Positions 9,272 through 17,997 are shown, counted from the first letter of the stretch. The stretch is DNA of 47,631 bases from DATCTV01 sp964400685 (GCA_964400685.1 CAYNVT010000016.1:1-47631), one strand, 5' to 3'. Numbers and translations: made by a program. Notes: a model not told the origin generated them from the letters alone.

Positions 9272-10377
9272 CGGCCCGAAGGCGATTCCCCCAGTTCCCT
9301 GACGAGTCCTAAATAGTAGTTCCAGTCTTCAAAGCTTACGTCAGGCGGAACATTGTGGTCGAGGCTCGGAATATAGCCGCCGTGCTTAAGCATTTCAGGC
9401 AAAACCCGCATCACCTCGGCGTATATTGCATCTTTGCCTTTTGCGAGTTCGAGCTTGTCGATCCCGCCCCAGATGGCAAATTCTCTCGGCCATTGTTTTC
9501 TGAGGCTCAGTACATCCATGCCTGCATTGACCTCGAACGGCCATATCATGTTGACCCCTGCATCTACAAAAGGCTTTATGAGAAGCTTCATATCTCCGTC
9601 CGTATCGACGCCGATGATGGGTATTCCCAGTTCATTCTTGAGATAGTCCAGAAGCTCTTTGTAGTAAGGGGTCATGAAAACATCGAAAAGCTTCGGAGAG
9701 ATAATCGGGCCGTTCTTATAGCACATGTCTTCCCAGAGGCTTACAAGGTCAGGTTTGCGCTTTTCTGCAATCTTAAGGATAACTCTCTTCCACAAGTCAA
9801 CCCAGTGGCGGGCGATGTCATGAATAAGGTCCGGCTGTTTGCGGTAGGCTATCATAAGGTTTGTGAAGCCCATAAGGTGCCTGTGTGTGCCGAAAAGCCC
9901 CGGAATATAAACGGTGAGGGGCCAGTCGGCAGTGCCTTCGAGGCCGAGCAGTATCTCGGCCTCGGAGAGTCTTCCCGGCGAATCGGGATTGAGACGCCAT
10001 TTGATTTCTTCCCAGTCATTTCTGTTTTTTACAGGTGATTCAAGCCATGTCGGTATGGCGCTTGAATGGTCGGTATGTTCCTTGATTATGGAACCGGAGC
10101 TGTCACGTTTGATGATGTATTCGCCGTCCATGCTTATGATTTCTTCATCAAACAGGGGGTCGAAACCGGGATTCAAGTGAACGCCCATTATAATCGGAAG
10201 CTGAAGGTCGAATCCTGAATACATGTAAGCGGTCATGTCGTCATTAATTTCAGGCGGCAGACCCTCAGAATGCCATTTTTCAAGTGTTTCAGGCCAGAAG
10301 CCAATCGTTTCCATCCTGAAAGGTCTGTCCAGCGGCTCAAATGCAGCAGTTGCAATCAGGCGTTCACGTGATGTCAT
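9268..10377 (-). CDS. uroporphyrinogen decarboxylase-family protein (MtaA/CmuA-type methyltransferase-like)
   Basis: The protein has 369 aa from ATG 10377 (a TTG one codon earlier is less likely; GGAG sits 8 bp before the ATG). Family marks are 'TSRERLIATAAFEPLDRPFR', 'ISPKLFDVFMTPYYKELLDYL' and 'WPFEVNAGMDVLSLRKQW' followed by 'GGIDKLELAKG'. True HemE is smaller and carries a different N-terminal arginine motif, and the neighbours are not haem genes. The corrinoid-methyltransferase side of the superfamily is therefore more likely. It overlaps the M24 gene at TGATG, so the two are translationally coupled. The methyl donor is unknown, and no corrinoid protein gene is adjacent. Confidence 0.82.
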   Translation of the reverse strand: MTSRERLIATAAFEPLDRPFRMETIGFWPETLEKWHSEGLPPEINDDMTAYMYSGFDLQLPIIMGVHLNPGFDPLFDEEIISMDGEYIIKRDSSGSIIKEHTDHSSAIPTWLESPVKNRNDWEEIKWRLNPDSPGRLSEAEILLGLEGTADWPLTVYIPGLFGTHRHLMGFTNLMIAYRKQPDLIHDIARHWVDLWKRVILKIAEKRKPDLVSLWEDMCYKNGPIISPKLFDVFMTPYYKELLDYLKNELGIPIIGVDTDGDMKLLIKPFVDAGVNMIWPFEVNAGMDVLSLRKQWPREFAIWGGIDKLELAKGKDAIYAEVMRVLPEMLKHGGYIPSLDHNVPPDVSFEDWNYYLGLVRELGESPSGR

Positions 10378-11600
10378 CAATTGATCTCCTCAATTGCCAG
10401 TGGATACTTTGACATGTATTCGCAGCCGTCCTTCAGGATAAGGATGGGATTCTCATATCTGAACCCGATTCCTTCGGATGGAGCCGCATACTGCATCGCG
10501 CAGATGAGGAGTTCGTTCTCCTGATAAACATGGTCGGGATTTGTCCAGAACGGGATAGGCCCGTCATTTTTTGCGCCTATTCGCCATTCGTCGCCGAAAA
10601 GGCCGATGCCGTGTTCACAGCCGGGCACTACAAAATCGGCGCATCCGCGGTCTTCTGCAAACTGCATCATGAGGTCGGCAAGCTTTGAAGGGGTGACGCC
10701 CGCTTTGTAGTTGTCAAGGACCAGACTTACCAGGTCGGTGAAGTTGTCTGCATGCCACCTCTGTCTGGGTGTCGCCGGGCCTATCAGGTAATTGTGAGAG
10801 TGATCTCCCAATGCCAGTTTGAACATGGCATGAAAATCGAGCATTAAAGGTTCGCCTGCATTGAATTCCCGTGTAGTGGGAGGTGTGCATGCCCCGAGTC
10901 CCGTCCTGTATCCGCTGGATATTTCATTGAGTCCTGCAAAATTCCATTCTGAAACGCTGCCCTGTTTCCTCATGGCTAATGCTGCAATACCCGCTATAAC
11001 CGTTTCGGTCATGCCCTTCCAGCCGCCGTTTTCCAGCGCAACTCTGGCCGCTTTGTGCCCTTCATCGACAATGCGCGACGCCTCGCGAAAACGGTTGATC
11101 GTGCCTGTGTCCTTGATTATCGAAAGGCTGTCAATTATCTCTATGGCATTGACAAACTCGAAACCATCAAGGGCCTGGCTCAGCATGGTGTATTCATAGT
11201 GGCTGAGGTGTCCTTCGGCTGTATAGGTCGCCATGCCGTCCTCATAGCCGATCCGTCCCTTTTTAATACCCAGGTCGTCCTTTATGAATTCGCTGATCGC
11301 AGATACCTGGTCCATGCCGCCCATCGGAGCATATGCCCTGACATGGTCTTCATCAAGCCATGTCTCATCGCCTATGCGTACGGCATCGATAACGAAGGTG
11401 AACAGCGTAGGGTCTCCCTGAGCCGGGATAATTATATAGCTTCGCCAGGGGCAGAATGCATCGATCACCCAGCTTATGGTTCTGATCCTGGAACCGATGT
11501 ACACGTCTATTCCCGCCTTTGCCATTTCGGCCTGAATCTCTTTTACCCGCGCGGGGTTGTTGATATAAAACGGGTCTTTAGGGTCAAGAATCCTTGGCAT
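10377..11600 (-). CDS. M24-family (creatinase/Xaa-Pro aminopeptidase fold) hydrolase
   Basis: The protein has 407 aa: a creatinase-like N-terminal domain (about 15-160) and a pita-bread C-terminal domain (about 165-405). Expected metal ligands can be placed as D255 ('MLDFHAMF'), D266 ('LGDHSHN'), H330 ('CEHGIGLFGDE') and E383 ('FRYENPIL'). The other conserved Glu, usually in 'TIEPG', aligns with Q370 in 'ICAMQYAAP'. This makes ordinary two-metal peptidase chemistry doubtful and a creatinase- or lyase-like small-molecule reaction possible. A strong ribosome binding site (AGGAGG) precedes the ATG. It lies between SCP2 and UroD-family genes in one operon. Confidence 0.82.
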   Translation of the reverse strand: MPRILDPKDPFYINNPARVKEIQAEMAKAGIDVYIGSRIRTISWVIDAFCPWRSYIIIPAQGDPTLFTFVIDAVRIGDETWLDEDHVRAYAPMGGMDQVSAISEFIKDDLGIKKGRIGYEDGMATYTAEGHLSHYEYTMLSQALDGFEFVNAIEIIDSLSIIKDTGTINRFREASRIVDEGHKAARVALENGGWKGMTETVIAGIAALAMRKQGSVSEWNFAGLNEISSGYRTGLGACTPPTTREFNAGEPLMLDFHAMFKLALGDHSHNYLIGPATPRQRWHADNFTDLVSLVLDNYKAGVTPSKLADLMMQFAEDRGCADFVVPGCEHGIGLFGDEWRIGAKNDGPIPFWTNPDHVYQENELLICAMQYAAPSEGIGFRYENPILILKDGCEYMSKYPLAIEEIN

Positions 11601-11609
11601 GGCTTCCTC

Positions 11610-12011
11610 CTAATAAACAGCTGGTACGCCGGATATAATCTTGTTCATCCGGTCTGCAAGAGAGGCCAGTTTGAGCGCCCTGGCCATGTTGCCCTTAAGC
11701 TTGAGCTTGCCTGTCATAAGCGCGCGCTGGCTGCCGAGTTCTGCCCTGGAGATTTTTGCAAAGGTTTCGTATTCGCCGGTAATAGCGAATTCAGCCTTCG
11801 GGGGTTCTCCGGTGCCTGTTTCTACCTTTGTAACGGCGCCGTTGTCGCACTGGATGTAAAGGTATTTTTCACCGCCGCCCGGGCAGTTTTTATAGATGTT
11901 GGACATCGATGTCGATACATTGTTCATTTTCTCAGGCGGCAATGCAGCCTGAAGCCGCTTGAGAACTTCTTCCGCCCACGCACTGCTCAAGTATACAAGA
12001 TTTTCACTCAT
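11610..12011 (-). CDS. SCP2 sterol-carrier-domain protein
   Basis: The protein is small (133 aa) with one SCP2-type lipid-binding domain. Diagnostic segments are 'YLYIQCDNGAVTKVETG' and 'AEFAITGEYETFAKISRAEL', then 'RALMTGKLKLKGNMARALKL', the usual SCP2 C-terminal half. Such proteins bind hydrophobic ligands such as fatty acyl-CoA or sterols. No signal peptide is seen, so it is cytoplasmic. AAGGAGG lies just upstream of the ATG. It is the first gene of the operon with the M24 and UroD-family genes (9 bp gap), which suggests the operon's substrate is a lipid-like or aromatic molecule; that link is inference. Confidence 0.88.
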   Translation of the reverse strand: MSENLVYLSSAWAEEVLKRLQAALPPEKMNNVSTSMSNIYKNCPGGGEKYLYIQCDNGAVTKVETGTGEPPKAEFAITGEYETFAKISRAELGSQRALMTGKLKLKGNMARALKLASLADRMNKIISGVPAVY

Positions 12012-12102
12012 ATATCCTCCTTTTGTCTTAGTTAATTGCTCCCGGAGAAGCAGTATATAATAAAAGTTAAGTTTTTTCTCTTAAAATACGATTTGTAATA
12101 TA

Positions 12103-13473
12103 ATGGCACACATACTGATTGTAGAAGACGATATCAACCTCGGGCAGATGCTGTTTCAGGAATTCAAGTCCCAGGGGCATGATGTGGAACTGACGGCTGA
12201 CGCAGAGGCTGCGCTTCCGAGAATCAACAAGTATATCTATGATATCATGCTGACGGATATCAAACTCCCCGGGATTGACGGTCTTGAGCTTCTCAGGCAG
12301 ATCAAGGCTGTAAGCCCGACCACAATAGTTCTTGTGATGACTGGATATGCCTCAGTCGATACAGCTGTCCTTGCTATGAAAAACGGGGCACAGGATTTCA
12401 TTCAGAAGCCCTTCGGGTTTCATGAGATCAACCAGAAGATTGAAGACGCCCTTTCCATAAAGCGCATGAAAAACGAAATCGATTATTTGAGGCATACTCA
12501 GGAAGATCTTATCTACCGCACATCCAATATTATATGCGAAAGCAAATCATTTAAAAGAATTCTTTCAATGGTTGAGAAGCTTGCAAATGCCGACTCAACG
12601 CTTCTTGTTTCAGGTGAGACAGGTGTCGGCAAAGGGCTTATTGCCGGGGCGATACACCATAACTCCTACAGGGCGAAGAACAACTTTGTTCAGGTCAACT
12701 GCGCGGCATTACCTCTTAATCTCCTTGAAAGCGAACTCTTCGGGCATGAAAAAGGCTCGTTTACAGGAGCGGTGAAGATGCGTGTCGGCAGAGTTGAGCA
12801 GGCAAACATGGGAAGCATATTCCTGGATGAGATCGGGGATATGGACCTGTCGCTGCAGGCCAAGATACTTCGTGTTCTTGAAGAACGTGAATTTGAAAGA
12901 GTGGGCGGTACAAAGACAATAAAGGTCGATGTCAGGGTAATAGCTGCAACCAACAGGGATCTTTTTACCCTTGTCCATGAAGGTAAATTCAGGGAAGATC
13001 TTTTCTACCGAATTAATGTGGTGAACATCCACATCCCGCCTATAAGAGAAAGAAAAGAGGATATCATCCCTCTTGTCAAACATTTCATGTACAAATATTC
13101 ACAGGAATTCAGCAAACCGATCAGGGAAATTGACGAGAAGGCGATGGAGCTTCTTTTGCACTATGAGTGGCCGGGAAATGTGCGTGAAATCCGCAACTGC
13201 ATGGAAAGGGCGGTGCTGCTTTCGGAAGGTGAATATATCAAGGCAGGGGACATCACAATAAATCCAGGGATTAAAACAACCGAGGTCCATACTGGGAACC
13301 TGCCAATGTCAAGCCTAGCAATCAGTGAAAAAGAGATGGTACTGGATGCCCTGAAAAAATATGACTGGGTTCAGAAAGATGCCGCAAAGGCGCTTGGAAT
13401 AAGCAAACGGGTTATGCACTACAAGATACAGAAATACGGCATAACCCATCACAGGTGGCTTAAGAACCGATAA
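12103..13473 (+). CDS. sigma-54-dependent response regulator (NtrC family)
   Basis: The protein has 456 aa: receiver domain (1-120; acidic pocket E8/D9/D10, phosphorylation site D52, K102), AAA+ domain (about 143-375; Walker A 'GETGVGKG' 171-178, Walker B 'GSIFLDEIGD') and a Fis-type HTH (about 412-452). The sigma-54 contact loop reads GSFTGA (218-223) rather than the usual GAFTGA. It should activate sigma-54 promoters after phosphorylation by an unseen histidine kinase. The ATG has no clear ribosome binding site. The 3' end overlaps the convergent HD-GYP-like gene by 14 bp. Targets are unknown. Confidence 0.95.
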   Translation: MAHILIVEDDINLGQMLFQEFKSQGHDVELTADAEAALPRINKYIYDIMLTDIKLPGIDGLELLRQIKAVSPTTIVLVMTGYASVDTAVLAMKNGAQDFIQKPFGFHEINQKIEDALSIKRMKNEIDYLRHTQEDLIYRTSNIICESKSFKRILSMVEKLANADSTLLVSGETGVGKGLIAGAIHHNSYRAKNNFVQVNCAALPLNLLESELFGHEKGSFTGAVKMRVGRVEQANMGSIFLDEIGDMDLSLQAKILRVLEEREFERVGGTKTIKVDVRVIAATNRDLFTLVHEGKFREDLFYRINVVNIHIPPIRERKEDIIPLVKHFMYKYSQEFSKPIREIDEKAMELLLHYEWPGNVREIRNCMERAVLLSEGEYIKAGDITINPGIKTTEVHTGNLPMSSLAISEKEMVLDALKKYDWVQKDAAKALGISKRVMHYKIQKYGITHHRWLKNR

Positions 13474-15319
13474 TGTCTATAAACGCCGGCGTCATTGACG
13501 GGTCAAGCTTGGTTCCTGATAACATGTACAGCTCACGGATTGCCTCATCCTGCATCTTTTGCGTTCTGTAAAGTCTTGGTGACATCATGGCGTTATATGT
13601 ATCCGCAATCCTTAAAGCCCTTGCTCCGATGGGTATTTCAGACCCTTTCAATCCCCTGGGATATCCTGATCCATCGATGTTTTCGTGGTGGTGTATCAAT
13701 ATATCTTCATCACAGTTTAAAACGCATGCATCCTTAAGCATATTTGCAGATATAATCGGGTGACAGCATATCTTCTTTTTGTCATGTACGCTCAGGTCAT
13801 CTTTTGTAAGAGTGGAGGATGGCATACCCATATAGCCGATATTTGCCGAAAGTGCTGAATTAGCCCAGCGAGTGGCATCCTCCTCTCTCATTCCCAGAGA
13901 AGTTGCAAGCGTGAACATGTGATCAGCAACCTTTAATGAGTAACCGATCGGATATCCCGCCCTGATGTCGGACAGAATTGAAAACACGCTCAGAAGGGAC
14001 TGACTCCAGTCCTGAACATCTGTTGAAAGACCTTTTATATATGCCCATGAAGGAGAAAGATAGGTAATGAGCCATTTGTATATTTCTCCGGGTAACCCTT
14101 TGTGTTTAAAGAAACCCAGATCGGCATTTCCCCATACAAGCAGGTCGCCGGGAGGTGTGCTTCTTAACTGTATTTCTTCGGCCTGGCATTGCAATTTAAG
14201 GATATCAATAAACTGGTCGAATGTTTCCGGGCCGGGGGACAGGCTCAGGACTTTTTTTATTGACAGCTCTGAAGAGAGGTTACTCGTACGGATATTTCCG
14301 GCCTGGAGATAGCTTGCACACTTGAGGCCGTTTTTCCTGGCATAGGTTATTGACTGAAGTGCCGCGTTGATAAGCCCTTTGATATCCTGGGCTTCATCAG
14401 GCATTGATGCAATTCCGATATGTATTGAAGATAAGAGGTTATCTTCCAGACCCCTCGTCGCATTGTTAATGGCTTTTTTTGCCTGCTCAGATGTGCATCC
14501 GGGTAATATGATGAAGAAACTCATATCTTCATATCTGATTATATTGTCATAGCACCTGAGAGATTCTTTCAGCTTCCTTGCAACCTTTCTAAGAGACAGT
14601 ATCCCTTCAAATACGCCTTCTCTGCATCCGTTTTTGTCCAGTTCATTCATTGTCACAAGGGCAAGGCTCAAAGGATAAGAGAGCCTTCGAGCCTGCTCTT
14701 CATACTGATGCAATATTTCAAAAAGAACATCTTTGGGTTTTATATCCATCTTTGCATCAATGTGGTCTCCAACCCTGTTCCTGTTGCCCAGGGCATGCTT
14801 TATCGTCCTTTCGGATAGCAGGATAACCTGATTGATAAGTGCCAGTTCGGTTGCGTTAAAAGGCTTTCCGTCCTTTCTATAAAGCTCCAGACATCCTACC
14901 GTATTGGAATCGAGATATAGAGGCAGTGCCATCATTGATGAAAAAGAAAAGGGTATATCAGTCTGTTCGAGCCCGGTTTCTTTGATATCTCTGATCAGGA
15001 GATGTCTGCCAGAATTCTTTACCGTATGGGTAAATATGTTTCCTTTATCAAGCGATTTGGGGATGTTTCCCTGAATTCCCCTGCAGAACCACATGTCCCA
15101 GGGTTCCCAGACATAAATAAGTGCAGTGTCAAAAGATGTAATCTGCTCGATTACATATAAAATGATATTGGGGATTTTATCTCTTCTTACTTCCAGACCT
15201 TCAAACAGGGATATCTTGAAGATATGAGGTATTGCATGTGCGTTTTCCCTTATGAAATCAGGAGTAAACTCCTCAACATTTTCAACAATGAAATCGTTTA
15301 ATAAAGCCTCTTTGCTCAT
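13460..15319 (-). CDS. GAF - degenerate GGDEF - degenerate HD-GYP multidomain signalling protein
   Basis: The protein has 619 aa. A GAF-like sensor domain spans about 30-175. A GGDEF-fold domain spans about 195-340, but the signature site reads YEDMS (263-267), so cyclase activity is unlikely. An HD-GYP-fold domain spans about 455-615. It keeps the first His ('VADHMFTLA'), the 'HHHE' (543-546) and G552-Y553-P554, but the metal-binding HD pair is A492-N493 ('SANIGYMG'). It therefore looks like a c-di-GMP-related receptor or scaffold rather than an active enzyme. No membrane segment is seen. It is convergent with the sigma-54 regulator, with a 14-bp overlap. Confidence 0.82.
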   Translation of the reverse strand: MSKEALLNDFIVENVEEFTPDFIRENAHAIPHIFKISLFEGLEVRRDKIPNIILYVIEQITSFDTALIYVWEPWDMWFCRGIQGNIPKSLDKGNIFTHTVKNSGRHLLIRDIKETGLEQTDIPFSFSSMMALPLYLDSNTVGCLELYRKDGKPFNATELALINQVILLSERTIKHALGNRNRVGDHIDAKMDIKPKDVLFEILHQYEEQARRLSYPLSLALVTMNELDKNGCREGVFEGILSLRKVARKLKESLRCYDNIIRYEDMSFFIILPGCTSEQAKKAINNATRGLEDNLLSSIHIGIASMPDEAQDIKGLINAALQSITYARKNGLKCASYLQAGNIRTSNLSSELSIKKVLSLSPGPETFDQFIDILKLQCQAEEIQLRSTPPGDLLVWGNADLGFFKHKGLPGEIYKWLITYLSPSWAYIKGLSTDVQDWSQSLLSVFSILSDIRAGYPIGYSLKVADHMFTLATSLGMREEDATRWANSALSANIGYMGMPSSTLTKDDLSVHDKKKICCHPIISANMLKDACVLNCDEDILIHHHENIDGSGYPRGLKGSEIPIGARALRIADTYNAMMSPRLYRTQKMQDEAIRELYMLSGTKLDPSMTPAFIDIIGS

Positions 15320-15563
15320 GGGTTTGCAACCTCAATTATTTATATAAAAACATTCAAAAAATATTATCTTTTCAATTCCCGGCACTGTAACGCTCCTGCA
15401 AAAATAAATTAGCAAACATGATGCCATATATTTGATAGATTGCAACTAATTGATTATATTAAAATTAGAAAATAATCAGTACTCTAAACATTGTTAACAC
15501 CTTGCCAGTAAATTAAAAATAATGCAATTTTTTATCTTCTTTTAAGGCAATATATTTCACATA
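15320..15563. other. AT-rich intergenic region between murJ (3' side) and the HD-GYP-like gene (5' side)
   Basis: These 244 bp contain no convincing ORF or RNA gene. The stretch is much richer in A+T than its neighbours and should carry the promoter of the GAF/HD-GYP-like gene, but I could not fix a -35/-10 pair with good spacing. A GGCAC...TGCA pair near 15380-15402 resembles sigma-54 elements but has the wrong spacing. Confidence 0.6.
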
Positions 15564-17111
15564 CTAATGGACTTTTCTTTGAGAGAATATTTTTGCCGGT
15601 CTTATTCCTGAAATATAAAGGACTGCAAAGTATGTGATTGTCCCTGAGATAATGCATGCTGAAAGCATTATAAGGCTGTTCGTGTTCAATCCATTCTTCC
15701 AGAAATTATTTAAAATGAACAAATAGAGCACTATTCCCATAAGCACTGATGCTATGATTATCTTCAGACAGTCTCTGTATAGTGATCTGTTAAATTTTAT
15801 CTGTTTTTTTGCCAGGATAAAATGGAAAATTATAAGCTGGAAGAGGACAGAGATACTGCTTGCAAGGGCAATCCCTGCATGTCTCATGAAGCTCATCAGC
15901 ACCAGACTCAGGATTACATTAACAACCAGAGCAGCCCATCCGATGTTCACAACGGTTTTTGCTTCCTGCATTGAATACAGGGCCTGATTCAGAATGCGAA
16001 CATAACCTATCGCCCATAGAGATATTGAATACATCTGTAATGCATAGGCAGTTTCTTTTGCGTCCGTAATAGTAAATGCACCCCTCATGAAAAGAACAGC
16101 TGTAACGGGTTCCGCCAGGATGATTAATGCAATAGAAGAAGGGACAGTAAAGACAAGAACCATAACAATTGCACGTGATATGAGCGAAGAGAGTCCGACC
16201 TTATCCATGCGGGCTGATGCCGAACTCATTGCCGGAAGCATGACATTGCCTACGGCAAATGCGAAAACGCCAAGCGGGAGCTCCAGAAGTCTTTGAGCAT
16301 AATACAGAAATGAAATACTTCCTGTTTTAAGGAATGATGCAAGCTGTGTCCCGATGAGAACATTTATCTGATAAATGGATGCTCCGATTGCCGCTATACC
16401 CATTAACCTTGTGACCTGTCTTATATTTTTATCCCTGAAATCGGTATTGAATCTTATGGGTACTTTGTATCTTTTCAGTGCCGGCAATTGGAGAAGGATT
16501 TGAGCGACACCTCCTGCAATGACCCCCCACGCCAGGGCGTCAGCCGGAGAAGAGAAGAATGGATACCAGACATAAAATATTATGGGTGTTCCGATCATGA
16601 AGATGTTGAGCAGAATCGGGGCTCCTGCAGGCGCTGCGAAGTGTCCTACAGAATTAAGAATTCCCATGAATAGGGAAACTATTCCGATAAGCAGAATGAA
16701 CGGGAACATTATTCGCGTAAGATGAACAGCAACCTGAAAATCACCCGTGTTGATTTTTCCAAATGCCAGGAGGGCAACAAGTCCAGGGGCGATCAGCTCA
16801 CCGATGATGCAGATGATAACAAGGCTTATGAACATGAGGGTGAAAACGCTCTCAGCCATCTTGAATGCCCTTTCAAGGCCTTCTTTTTCCTTAACTTCAT
16901 TGAAAACAGGAACCACTGCAATGTTTATCGCACCTTCTCCCATAATGCGTCTGAGAAGATTGGGTATCCTGTAGGCAATAAAAAAGGCGTCAGCAAGACC
17001 TGTTGCACCCAAAAGCCAGGCGGTCACCATGTCGCGTATATAACCAAGTATACGGCTGATGCCGGTCAGGCCACCTACTGTCAGGATGTTTCTGCCGAAT
17101 CGTTCCTTCAT
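15564..17111 (-). CDS. murJ: MurJ lipid II flippase (MviN family)
   Basis: The protein has 515 aa from ATG 17111; the open frame extends to a TTG at 17156, but family N-termini match 'MKERFGRNILTVGGLTG' and the longer form would overlap the upstream gene. Around 14 hydrophobic segments fill the protein. Characteristic motifs include 'ISRILGYIRDMVTAWLLGA', 'AFFIAYRIPNLLRRIMGEGA' and 'PVFNE', the MurJ N-terminal signature. It flips lipid-linked peptidoglycan precursor across the inner membrane. It lies 34 bp downstream of the DUF1573 gene, so both are probably cotranscribed. Confidence 0.95.
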   Translation of the reverse strand: MKERFGRNILTVGGLTGISRILGYIRDMVTAWLLGATGLADAFFIAYRIPNLLRRIMGEGAINIAVVPVFNEVKEKEGLERAFKMAESVFTLMFISLVIICIIGELIAPGLVALLAFGKINTGDFQVAVHLTRIMFPFILLIGIVSLFMGILNSVGHFAAPAGAPILLNIFMIGTPIIFYVWYPFFSSPADALAWGVIAGGVAQILLQLPALKRYKVPIRFNTDFRDKNIRQVTRLMGIAAIGASIYQINVLIGTQLASFLKTGSISFLYYAQRLLELPLGVFAFAVGNVMLPAMSSASARMDKVGLSSLISRAIVMVLVFTVPSSIALIILAEPVTAVLFMRGAFTITDAKETAYALQMYSISLWAIGYVRILNQALYSMQEAKTVVNIGWAALVVNVILSLVLMSFMRHAGIALASSISVLFQLIIFHFILAKKQIKFNRSLYRDCLKIIIASVLMGIVLYLFILNNFWKNGLNTNSLIMLSACIISGTITYFAVLYISGIRPAKIFSQRKVH

Positions 17112-17145
17112 TGTACCTGTATGGTGGCCAAAATTTAATCTTCTC

Positions 17146-17844
17146 CTATCTGGCAAGAACCTCTGCTCTTACCGGAATTATCTTTTCAGGCATATTGGGA
17201 ATGCTTGTCTTGATAAGTACTGTTCCTTGAATGAAACCGGGATTCATGCCTGAATCCAGTTTTAGCAGGAGGTCTTTTGTTTTGCCGGGCTTGATTATAA
17301 TATTCTTGTCGGGCGTAATGCTCAGATTGGCAAGGGGATTGACGCTTATAACAGTTATTTTCACATTGCTCTTTCCCTTGTTCTCGAGTTTTAATGGCTG
17401 ATTGTATTTTGAGTTGATAGATACACTTCCGAAGTTGATATATGAAGGAGTAATGGACAGCAGTTCCCTGATGGTTGCTTTTACTGTCAGAACAAAAGCC
17501 CCTTTGCCAGGGTCGTTTGTCGTAACGTTAATCTCTTTTTTATATACGTCCCTTAAATGAGCTGTCTTTATCTCCACATGTATCTTTCCTTCTTTGCCTG
17601 GTTCTATAGGCCCCGCCGGGGCGTCGATTTTCACCCCTCAACAGGGTTGGACTTTTATATCGAGCGGTTTATCTCCTGTATTTCTGACAACGAAATCATG
17701 AATGATGGTTTTTCCCTGTGGAATTTCTCCGGCATTAAAGACATACTCTCCTACTACAGCCTTTGGCGTTGCATTTGCTGTAAATGGCATAACTGCAAAT
17801 AGCATTACAGCCATGGTTGCTATAATCACATGTTTTGACTGCAT
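17146..17844 (-). CDS. secreted DUF1573-domain protein with in-frame TGA (candidate selenoprotein)
   Basis: The 5' part (17844-17641) encodes a signal peptide ('IIATMAVMLFAVMPFTANA') and the start of a DUF1573 domain. After '...DIKVQPC' there is TGA (17640-17638), then the same frame continues 'GVKIDAPAGPIEPGKEGKI' with the rest of the domain and about 100 further residues to 17146 (232 codons in total). Typical DUF1573 domains have 'SCGCT' here. Without gaps the TGA falls on the first Cys of CGC and the preceding Ser is Cys, giving a Cys-Sec pair. A GCCCC-GGC-GGGGC hairpin starts 15 nt after the TGA. A start at 17634 alone would lack the signal peptide. A nonsense mutation or base error is the alternative. 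Confidence 0.7.
17610..17622 (-). promoter_or_regulatory. candidate bacterial SECIS hairpin after the in-frame TGA
   Basis: On the minus strand GCCCC (17625-17621 region shifted by the run; stem bases 16-20 after the TGA) pairs with GGGGC (24-28), closing a 3-nt loop GGC whose first base is G. The loop begins 21 nt after the UGA. Published bacterial SECIS rules require a small apical loop with an early G at about 16-37 nt from the UGA, so the geometry fits. The same bases encode Ala-Pro-Ala-Gly, so chance pairing in a GC-rich stretch cannot be excluded. Coordinates cover the stem-loop core approximately. Confidence 0.45.
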
Positions 17845-17880
17845 AAATCCTCCGGTGAATACCTTTTGATATGAAATGAG

Positions 17881-17910
17881 TTTATATCATAACAGCAATA
17901 CCGCTTCCAA
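17881..17910 (-). promoter_or_regulatory. probable sigma-70 promoter of the DUF1573-murJ operon
   Basis: Read on the minus strand, TTGGAA (17910-17905) and TATAAA (17886-17881) are 18 bp apart, and the DUF1573 ATG at 17844 follows with a GGAGG ribosome binding site. The -10 matches 5/6 and the -35 4/6. Confidence 0.5.
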
Positions 17911-17968
17911 ACATTTTCTCTGGTGATTCTGTATATGCTATGCCCCAACGATTCTCATACCGGTATTA

Positions 17969-17997
17969 TTGACTTTTTTGCATGCACAGAATACACC
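17969..17997 (+). promoter_or_regulatory. possible promoter of the TPR/HTH gene, near-leaderless
   Basis: TTGACT (17969-17974, 5/6) is followed after 17 bp by TACACC (17992-17997, weak, 3/6). The predicted transcription start would fall within a few bases of the ATG at 18006, which has no ribosome binding site. Confidence 0.3.

Noticed and set aside
9355..10038. 227-codon plus-strand ORF over the UroD-family gene
   Set aside because: Antisense shadow without domain features.
11055..12035. Long plus-strand ORF (326 codons) over the M24 and SCP2 genes
   Set aside because: Antisense to two clear genes; the translation shows no domain and looks like a mirror of their codon pattern.
15380..15402. 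Sigma-54 promoter-like GGCAC...TGCA near the HD-GYP-like gene
   Set aside because: The GG-GC spacing is off by at least one base from the -24/-12 rule.
17112..17156. Longer MurJ N-terminus from a TTG
   Set aside because: The extra 15 residues are polar and unlike the family, and would overlap the DUF1573 gene; the ATG matches the MurJ start.
17146..17634. Separate short gene starting after the TGA
   Set aside because: It would lack a signal peptide and the first half of its domain, both of which lie in the same frame just upstream.
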